A DNA stretch of 29,172 nt from Chrysochromulina tobinii (taxonomy: Eukaryota; Haptophyta; Prymnesiales; Chrysochromulinaceae), in assembly GCA_001275005.1 (NCBI GenBank), contig JWZX01002814.1, positions 1 to 29,172 of the forward strand. Direction: 5' to 3'. Each line of letters starts with the position of its first letter. Position 1 is the first letter of the stretch. The position numbers and the translations under genes are program-made. Below are positions 23,261-29,172 of the stretch, piece after piece. The notes beneath the pieces are model-generated. The model searched no databases and was not told where the DNA came from. It was given only the letters and a program-made list of their open reading frames with translations.

Positions 23261-26200
23261 TCACCAAAACTGCGCTCTTCGGACTGGGATGACACCGCGA
23301 AGCACCGCACCCCTGATCTGCTCCTCGAAATGCATCGGGATTCTCCGTTCCGAAGCCGGCATGCCAAGGAACCTCGTCAATTTGATACGGGATACGACGC
23401 CCTTCGATCCAAGGTCACCGGGCAGATATTTTCCGGACATATGAATCTCGACGTCATCATCGGCTGCTGCCTTAGCTGCTGCCCGCGATCCTTGCGCCAT
23501 CAACGAGGACACAGCTTTCGAAAGGTGTTCCTCAGCGAGCTTGGGGTACCGAAGCCCGTAGTAAGTCTCGAGTGAGAATCCACCCTTGAAAGGTTCCGTG
23601 AGTAAAACCATGCAAGCGCGTGCAGTGCGCCGAAGATGATCCTCCTCGCTCGCACTCGAGTAACCGACGCCAAGGGCGATGCCACGCTCGCGAAGATTGC
23701 CCCACAGCTCAGCGGCCGGCGCTCTCTCGATATCCTCTTCGTTCTTGTATGCCGGAGGTAGTAATACATGGCTGACCTCGGACGGGAAGGCTGCCCGAAA
23801 GTCGGAACGACTCGGAACAAGGCTGCTCCGAAGGTGAGGTGGGATCGTCATCTCTTTCTCGAGAGCCCCAAGGTCGGCATCTTCTTCTGCGGCATCGACG
23901 TCCGCGAGTGGCCGGCCACGCCTTTCCTCCATGCGCCGCTTACACTCGATGCCGCGCACCGTGCATTGATCACAGCAGCCTGTGGAGAGCATCTTGCACT
24001 TAAGACGATTCTGATGACACACATCGCACGCCTTGCCCAGGCGCGGCGTGTAACGACCGCCGTCTGCCTTCACGGGCGATGGAGTCGTCTGCGTGTTGGA
24101 CTTCTTCAAGATGGCTTGTGCCGCATCGTTGGAGCTGAAGGCGACGAAATTGACACCGTCGATTTTGACTGACTTCCCCCGCATTTCTCGCACGAGGTTG
24201 GATCGGTGATTCGCGTCTCCAGACTCGATCCTCGGACGTCGAAGCGGTGGATAAAGTTCACCCCGAGCCTGCATGCCGTACTTCTGGAGGTGCGACTCCA
24301 AGTCTTGACAAAGCGGCTTACAGGCTTCAAGGCATGTCTTCAATGCTGTGAGCCCCTTCACATCCATGTCATCGAGTTTCCGCTTCAGCCTGAGCATGGT
24401 AGACACCTCGTTAGCATCATGAAGCTCCTGGCGAGTGTTGGCGTCGGACGTCTCGTCTGGATCGTCGCACGGCCTGCAGATGCTGGTCTCCTCAACGGTA
24501 TCCTCAACAGTGTTGGCGCAGCTAGTTCCTTCGAGCGCCGCTCTTGCTGCCGTGGCAGGGATGGATTGACGATGTGGCCTAATCGGCTTGTGTGACGATA
24601 GCACGAAGCTGCATCGGCCGCCACTGTCGCCGTGACCTGCGCCCCGAACGCACAACCTATGGCACGAGCTGAGCTCTTGCTGTGTCGGTCTCTCCCTCAG
24701 ATCGCTCGCCCGTGGCCTCTTAGCGGGCGGCGACGATGAAAGGCTGGGTTTCAGTAGGTCAGAAGGCAGCCCAGCTTCATGCTTTAGGACAGCTGTGGTC
24801 GCCCGGAGCAACTTTGCCCTTTCTGCACATTGTTCGGCCCATCGCGCAGCACCTTGCGCCTCCGCCTTGGCGCGCTGGGCGGCATGTGCGTAATCGACAG
24901 CCTCGCTTAAAGCCGCGATGGCGTCCTTCTTCGCTTTCAAGAGGCGCGCTTTAGCCTCTTCCTTTCCTTGGGAAGTATGAGCCTCGGTATCTTTAATGAT
25001 GTCTGCGGTGATCTCGTCTGCTTTCGCATCGCCGTAACTCTCCACCTCTCCTTTTCCTTCTTCTTCTTCGTACCTCTCCTTGGTCGCCTTCTTCTGGCCG
25101 TACTTGTGGCTCCTCTTGACGCTTGGTGCCGCAACGGGCAGCCGGAAGCCTTTGCAGTCCGCGGTACGGCGCCAATCGGTGCCCTCTTCCTCCCATGTGA
25201 ACCAATCGATCCAAGTACCATCCTGCCCCTCGATTTCAGCGGAGAAGCTCGAGTCCTGACACATCACTTGAATGGTGGCCGGCAACCAGACTGAGCCGCC
25301 GCCAATCTCAATCTCAACCTCAACCTTCTGGCCCTCAAAGGGCCAAATCCAATCTATGGGCGGAGGAGCCGACGGGCCTTCGTGTTCTGGGCCAGACTCG
25401 TCGTCCGCCATGAGCGGCTCCAGCACTTCGTCTGTGCTGAACTTCGTCTCTTCTGCAGCACAGAAGGCAGCACTTCGTCTGTCGCCTCCGTGGTGCCGTC
25501 TGTGCTGCTCCGGGCGCTCATCTGACATGCCCAGCAGCCTCCTGCCACACGCTGTGAGCGTGTACGTGTTCTCGTCGGACGAGCTCCAGAGAGGCTTGGT
25601 CGCCCTCTGTTCCCTGCCCATCTGCTTGCGCAGCTTTTCGACAGCTTTTTGGCGGCTTCTCGGCCGGTTGCCCTGAGGATCCTTTTTGTACTTCAAATTC
25701 GAGGCCTTGCCATGCTTCATCACGAACTCCACGATCCCATCAAAGTTCACGACCCCGGTGCGGAGTGCAGCCAAGATGTCAAAGCGTGCCGAATTCGTTG
25801 GTGGCATCTTAGCTTCGGCATCACTTTCCGAAGCGCCATCCTCTTCATCCCCGGCTCCATCGCCGGCTGGCTCTTCTGCCGCCTCGTCCTCGTCCTGATT
25901 TGGTTCATACGGGGCCATCTCACCTTTGTCGTACCTTGTGTCGAACTCGGCCACCGTCGTAGGGTCGATGTTCTGCTTAGGCTCCCAGCTGTCGTATTTG
26001 GAAGACCAGCCCTTCCAGCGCACAAGGTACTCGAGACGCTCACGTTTGCTGCGAAAACTTCTTGTCATATCGACGCGCCGATCGAGGAGGCTGTCCACCT
26101 GCCAAACGTCGTCCTCCACGTGCCCCGTAAGGCTGATCTCCGTCGTCACGGCGCTCACTTGGGGTACAGCAGCGGTGGCAGGCGCACTGGCAGCAAAGTC

Positions 26201-26602
26201 GTTGTCGCGACCCTCGACGCTCGCGCGACGCATCGAGGCCGAGTGGGTTCGCGAGAGGGGGGCGGGCGGAGCGGGGAGGGCCGCGGCGGCCGCGGCGGCG
26301 CCCGCACCCGGCGGCGGCGCCACGATGCCCTGCGCCGCCAGCCGCGCTGCCTTGGCCGCGGCCGACGCGGCCGCCGCGCCGCGCAGCGCTGGCGCGGGCC
26401 CTCCAGCCGTACTCACGCTCATGCCGAGCGACTGGGCGTAGTCGAGAAGGTTGGCGCCGCTGCGCAGGTAGCGCACCTGCGCGTCGATTGCCGCGCGCTT
26501 GGTGTCGAGCTCCTTGAGCTGCGCCAGCACCTGCGGGTCCGCCTCGGCCACGCTGGCGGCGCCTCCATCGTCGTCGCCGCCGTCGCCCTCATCCGCCGGC
26601 AT
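23261..26602 (-). CDS. Chromodomain protein with an Agenet/Tudor-like segment and a Zn2Cys6-type cluster
   Basis: From the ATG at 26602 the protein has 1113 residues. Residues about 20-60 are helical (VLAQLKELDTKRAAIDAQVR). A chromodomain at about 167-219 has WQVDSLLDRR, then LEYLVRWKGWSSKYDSWEP with the conserved W-x2-W aromatic pattern; such domains read methylated histone lysines. Residues about 417-480 (VEVEIEIGGGSVWLPATIQV, then DWFTWEEEG) resemble an Agenet/Tudor-like barrel. A basic coiled coil follows. Cysteines 859, 862, 869, 877, 880 and 887 give C-x2-C-x6-C-x7-C-x2-C-x6-C with basic residues between, the Gal4-type Zn2Cys6 DNA-binding pattern. The C-terminal 220 residues are unrecognised. 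A nuclear transcription or chromatin regulator is likely. The true N terminus is uncertain because an upstream ORF overlaps the start. Confidence 0.78.
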   Translation of the reverse strand: MPADEGDGGDDDGGAASVAEADPQVLAQLKELDTKRAAIDAQVRYLRSGANLLDYAQSLGMSVSTAGGPAPALRGAAAASAAAKAARLAAQGIVAPPPGAGAAAAAAALPAPPAPLSRTHSASMRRASVEGRDNDFAASAPATAAVPQVSAVTTEISLTGHVEDDVWQVDSLLDRRVDMTRSFRSKRERLEYLVRWKGWSSKYDSWEPKQNIDPTTVAEFDTRYDKGEMAPYEPNQDEDEAAEEPAGDGAGDEEDGASESDAEAKMPPTNSARFDILAALRTGVVNFDGIVEFVMKHGKASNLKYKKDPQGNRPRSRQKAVEKLRKQMGREQRATKPLWSSSDENTYTLTACGRRLLGMSDERPEQHRRHHGGDRRSAAFCAAEETKFSTDEVLEPLMADDESGPEHEGPSAPPPIDWIWPFEGQKVEVEIEIGGGSVWLPATIQVMCQDSSFSAEIEGQDGTWIDWFTWEEEGTDWRRTADCKGFRLPVAAPSVKRSHKYGQKKATKERYEEEEGKGEVESYGDAKADEITADIIKDTEAHTSQGKEEAKARLLKAKKDAIAALSEAVDYAHAAQRAKAEAQGAARWAEQCAERAKLLRATTAVLKHEAGLPSDLLKPSLSSSPPAKRPRASDLRERPTQQELSSCHRLCVRGAGHGDSGGRCSFVLSSHKPIRPHRQSIPATAARAALEGTSCANTVEDTVEETSICRPCDDPDETSDANTRQELHDANEVSTMLRLKRKLDDMDVKGLTALKTCLEACKPLCQDLESHLQKYGMQARGELYPPLRRPRIESGDANHRSNLVREMRGKSVKIDGVNFVAFSSNDAAQAILKKSNTQTTPSPVKADGGRYTPRLGKACDVCHQNRLKCKMLSTGCCDQCTVRGIECKRRMEERRGRPLADVDAAEEDADLGALEKEMTIPPHLRSSLVPSRSDFRAAFPSEVSHVLLPPAYKNEEDIERAPAAELWGNLRERGIALGVGYSSASEEDHLRRTARACMVLLTEPFKGGFSLETYYGLRYPKLAEEHLSKAVSSLMAQGSRAAAKAAADDDVEIHMSGKYLPGDLGSKGVVSRIKLTRFLGMPASERRIPMHFEEQIRGAVLRGVIPVRRAQFW

Positions 26603-27029
26603 GCTGCTGGGCAGCGGCGGCGGCGTCGGTCGCTGATGAGTCGGCGGCCGGTGCCGCGTCGACGCTGGCTGCCGCCTCGCCGCTGCCGTCCGCGCTCGAC
26701 TCCTGCTCCACGGCCATCGGGCTTTCAGCTGGCGTCGCGTCCGCAGGGGGCGTCGCTGCGGCCGCTGGTGGAGTGGAAACTATGCCGGCGCGCGAGCTAC
26801 GGCGTGACGAACCCGCCGCCGGAGCTGGAGCCTGAGCAGAAGGCTCCTCCGCGGGTGCCGCGGCGCCGGGCCGCGCGCGCTTCGAGCGGCCACTAGCGGC
26901 CGCTGAGTCTGGCACCGGGGCTGGAGCGGGTGGCTCGTCAGCGGGCTCGTCAGCAGGCTCGGAGGGCTCGGCGACCTCATCTGGTGAAGCTCGTTTCTTG
27001 TGCGAGGCCCGAGGCTTGGAGGGTGGCAT
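26589..27029 (-). CDS. Low-complexity basic/acidic ORF overlapping the chromodomain start; possible first exon
   Basis: The ATG at 27029 opens 146 codons (MPPSKPRASHKKRASPDEV, acidic PADEP repeats, GRSKRARPG as a likely nuclear signal, then an Ala/Pro/Ser-rich tail) ending at 26589, 14 bp inside the chromodomain ORF in another frame. Two separate genes with this overlap would be odd in a eukaryote. More likely this is the 5' exon of the chromodomain gene with a short intron near 26600-26720. Possible splice sites exist (for example GCC|GTGGAG with CCGCAG|GTGCTG, which keeps phase 0), but several choices fit and I cannot pick one. It could also be a non-conserved chance frame. Confidence 0.45.
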   Translation of the reverse strand: MPPSKPRASHKKRASPDEVAEPSEPADEPADEPPAPAPVPDSAAASGRSKRARPGAAAPAEEPSAQAPAPAAGSSRRSSRAGIVSTPPAAAATPPADATPAESPMAVEQESSADGSGEAAASVDAAPAADSSATDAAAAAQQHAGG

Positions 27030-27713
27030 GGCCTGGGCTCCTGGTGACGTCGGAAGCACGGGCCGAGCACCGCGTGAGCGTGCAGGAAGTGACGCGCCGC
27101 GCGCAAGGGTGACTGTGCAAATCGAGGCGCGAGTGGGACGCAGGGCCAGTTTGGAGTGCCCCGAAGTGGATCCAGGGACCGGGTCTGGCGTAGCGGTGGA
27201 TCCCGGCCGGGAAGAGCCGGTCAGGCAGCCGAGGCAGGAGGCACGCAACGACGCGCGCGCAGCAGAGGCGTGCACTGCGCGAGCATGCTGACGGAAGTGT
27301 TATGGAGTCGCATACCTTGCGACCCGCGCGCGCCAGAGCGCCTTGTGAATTCACAGCCGAAGTTTTTCGACAACAAGACACCGGACCGCGCGTTCACACA
27401 GCGCGAACTTATCGCCTTAACCCGCACCCGCCAAGCGAAAACCGCGCCCCGTCGACGATTGATTGAGCGGGGTGCTCCCGGCGTTACCGGCGCAGCGGCG
27501 CTCCCTTTACTACAATTGTATTGCGGTATTTACCTGAGGGCGCGAGCGGGTTCACACGCCAAAAACTCCACTCAACTCAACTCTCGCAACTCGAGCGGAT
27601 TGCATGGATCCCGGTTTTGATGTGTGTTCGGGCACAAGGCAAATTCACGTGCACGTAAAGAGTGACGAAGAACCGAAACCGTGTTTAGGACCGCGCGAAA
27701 TCCTCACGTTCGC

Positions 27714-28077
27714 ATTCACATTCACACTCAGTAATCACATTCACAGTCAGCTCGGACGCCAGCTGGCGACTTCGCTCAACTCGACCGGTATTTGGATTTA
27801 TGAGAGAGCAGCGCTCAGACCGGTCGAACGACAGGGGGGCACTCAGTCCACACTCAATCATCAGCAGCCATCAGTGGTCATCAACAGTCATCAGCGTTCA
27901 CATTCACACTCAGGAATCGCGTTCACACTCATCTCGGACGCCAGCCGGCGACTTCGCTCAACTCAACCGGTAATTGGATTTATGAGAGAGCAGCGCTCAG
28001 ACCGGTCGAACGACAGGGGGGCACTCAGTCCATACTCAGTCATCAGCGGCCATCAGTGGTCATCAACGGTCATCAAC
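27714..28077. repeat. 182-bp tandem duplication
   Basis: Two head-to-tail copies lie at about 27714-27895 and 27896-28077. Matching points are 182 bp apart: ctcggacgcc at 27751 and 27933, and actcagtcc at 27841 and 28023. Copies differ by scattered substitutions. Each holds CATTCA/CACTCA-rich DNA at its left, a central conserved block (ggatttatgagagagcagcg) and CATCA-rich DNA at its right. Copy 1 has a 9-bp inverted repeat TCGACCGGT / ACCGGTCGA (27781-27789 and 27819-27827), which copy 2 has lost on one side. Confidence 0.85.
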
Positions 28078-28090
28078 GGTCATCAACGGT
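28061..28090. repeat. CATCAACGGT decamer repeat
   Basis: Three perfect contiguous copies of CATCAACGGT lie at the right edge of the second 182-bp unit, with degenerate relatives (catcagtggt, catcagcaac) on both sides. The same CATCA core appears once or twice in the first unit, so the array grew only in copy 2. Confidence 0.85.
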
Positions 28091-28233
28091 CATCAGCAAC
28101 TACGACAGCGGTAGCACCTTCAAAGCACTTGAAGGCCTCCTCAGCCATGTGGAGTTGTGAATGTTGGTCATGTAGGTTGCCCACCTGCGGACGAGAGAGG
28201 ACATGCAGTCGCAGTCATTGCGCCAGAGTTCGC

Positions 28234-28755
28234 TCAGCCCCGCGTGGGCGTGCACACACACGATGCGCAGACCTTGTGCTTCCTTGGCAGCTGACAGCCG
28301 GGCTTTGCCGCATAATTTGGCTTGAGCAGACCGTCCCGCGTGAGCATGCACCCGCCCCCCACCATAGTCCCACCGCCGGCCCAGTCACATCTCTTCGGAA
28401 TATTAACTTCGGCAAGCATGCGACTTGCGTCGCGGACGGAGTGCAACGCCTTGATGGCCTTTGTCTCCTTCGCGGGGTACACGACGACAACCTTGGCGAA
28501 CGTACCGGGCGCCGTCGACGCCTCGACGTCGAGCACCATCGCGCGCTGGAGCTCTCCAGGCGGAGGCGCCGCGAGCACGTGCTCAAAATGCTTCAAGCAA
28601 CCGTGTGCCTGGCCGGGGTCGAAGAGGAGAGACTCGGCGTGACCGCCCTTGCCCTTGCCCTTGCCCTTGCGCACGACGACGCCCTCGAGCCGCGAGGCTG
28701 GGACGCCGCGCGGTCGGCGCTCTTCCGCGAGCAGGTGGAGCTTGATCGGAACCAT
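28234..28755 (-). CDS. Hypothetical protein, possibly one exon of a larger gene
   Basis: The ATG at 28755 opens 173 codons with strong G/C third-position bias like the host genes (AAG, GGC, CTC, GTC). The protein begins MVPIKLHLLAEERRPRG, has a KGKGKGKGG tract, then an apparently globular segment (SLLFDPGQAHGCLKHFEHVL, MVLDVEAS, KVVVVYPAKETKAIKAL, a Gly-rich WAGGGTMVGGG stretch). The last 20 residues, Cys-rich and ending near HKVCASCVC, may be read-through past a splice donor. I recognise no family. Antisense frames in the same span lack these properties. Confidence 0.45.
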   Translation of the reverse strand: MVPIKLHLLAEERRPRGVPASRLEGVVVRKGKGKGKGGHAESLLFDPGQAHGCLKHFEHVLAAPPPGELQRAMVLDVEASTAPGTFAKVVVVYPAKETKAIKALHSVRDASRMLAEVNIPKRCDWAGGGTMVGGGCMLTRDGLLKPNYAAKPGCQLPRKHKVCASCVCTPTRG

Positions 28756-28971
28756 GTGTGCGATCGACTGCGCAGTGCAGAGAATCTAGACGCGCGCTTC
28801 CAACGCTTCCAGACGCTTTGCGCGGCGCGGTCCTAGCAACGTTCACAGAAAATCCGGTCACCGTGAGTGGTGGTGAACGCGGGGGGAACGCGACGAAACT
28901 ACTGACTCGCTTACACCCTAGTTTTACAACTCTTCTACGCAGCTTCAACGAAACTCAATAAATGGACACGG
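28756..28971. other. Short intergenic or intronic stretch
   Basis: It probably contains the promoter/leader of the minus-strand ORF starting at 28755 and, on the plus strand, the end of an intron or leader of the partial gene at the right edge. Nothing else is recognised. Confidence 0.35.
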
Positions 28972-28979
28972 AATGCAGG

Positions 28980-29172
28980 CACGGAGCAGCCGGCGTGGGT
29001 GCAGCCGGCGCTCGTCGACTTCCTTCATCACGCGCTGCACGGCGGTAGCTTCTTCGCGCCCTCGCTCCTGCAGCAGCTCCGACTCGCATTAGCCACTCGC
29101 CACCTGCGCGCGTTCGTGCTGCTCCTCCAGTTTGGCGCGCACTCGATGCCACCCAAAGGGCGGCCGCTGCAA
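28980..29172 (+). CDS. Partial gene running off the right end, ankyrin-like
   Basis: The frame read from acg at 28981 stays open to the window end with host-like codon use. It gives ALVDFLHHALHGGSFF, then LLQQLRLALATRHLRAFVLL, then LQFGAHSMPPKGRPLQ. The last part resembles an ankyrin unit (helix, LLQFGA, loop, then PL). No ATG lies in this frame just upstream, while gaatgcag at 28971-28978 could be a splice acceptor, so this may be an internal exon. The start given is approximate. Confidence 0.35.

Larger units (their letters stand above)
27030..28233. other. Repeat-bearing intergenic region left of the terminal ORFs
   Basis: The left part is the probable promoter/leader of the minus-strand chromodomain gene. 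From about 27714 there is a 182-bp tandem duplication followed by decamer repeats (listed separately). A plus-strand frame stays open from 27604 to 28836, but it runs through the repeats and lies antisense to a better minus-strand ORF, so I do not call it as a gene. Confidence 0.5.

Noticed and set aside
27714-28090. CRISPR-like array
   Set aside because: Only two long diverged direct copies and contiguous decamers without spacers, in a eukaryotic context.
27604-28836. 410-codon plus-strand open frame
   Set aside because: It runs through the 182-bp repeats and antisense to a better minus-strand ORF, has no motif, and its amino-acid content (His/Ser/Arg) is a by-product of repeats and GC-rich DNA.

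Overview
The window is nuclear DNA of a GC-rich, gene-dense, intron-poor unicellular eukaryote that builds motile flagella. Support comes from long uninterrupted reading frames, strong G/C bias at third codon positions, one clear GT-AG intron, a perfect Kozak start on the first gene, and two genes typical of motile cilia (CFAP52 and an STPGR-repeat coiled-coil protein). Together with a fused aconitase-X enzyme, an F-box/actin-related fusion, a Zn2Cys6-like cluster and a short AT-rich virus-like island, this best fits a microalga. A haptophyte is my leading guess, but the sequence alone does not prove the lineage.

Layout: 327-2237 (+) encodes CFAP52/WDR16. 2920-4638 (+) encodes an F-box plus actin-related protein resembling plant ARP8. 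After about 1.4 kb with no supported gene comes a minus-strand block: a two-exon RING-H2 E3 ligase (7763-6068, intron 7316-7196), a large TPR/J-domain co-chaperone (11551-7925) and a filamin-repeat protein (15414-11737). These are separated by only 130-160 bp. A small NTF2/SnoaL-like protein (16467-16057, -) and a fused aconitase X (16580-18562, +) are divergent and share a 112-bp spacer.

The stretch after aconitase X, about 18,770-19,290, changes sharply to AT-rich DNA (11 G/C in the 60 bases 18841-18900). It carries three tiny, tightly packed ORFs on both strands with A-ending codons and looks like a fossil insertion from a DNA virus or virus-like element. GC-rich host DNA then resumes with the STPGR coiled-coil gene (19826-22480, +). 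On the minus strand follows a gene combining a chromodomain, an Agenet/Tudor-like segment and a Zn2Cys6-type cluster (26602-23261), with an overlapping low-complexity upstream ORF that may be its first exon. The right end holds a 182-bp tandem duplication with CATCAACGGT decamers, an unrecognised minus-strand ORF (28755-28234) and a partial ankyrin-like plus-strand exon running off the window.

The genes do not form one pathway. CFAP52 and the STPGR protein belong to the axoneme. The F-box/ARP and RING proteins point to ubiquitin ligation, the J protein to chaperoning, and the chromodomain protein to chromatin reading and transcription. The most unusual items are the AT-rich virus-like island, the chromodomain/Zn2Cys6 combination and the F-box/ARP fusion with eroded ATPase residues.
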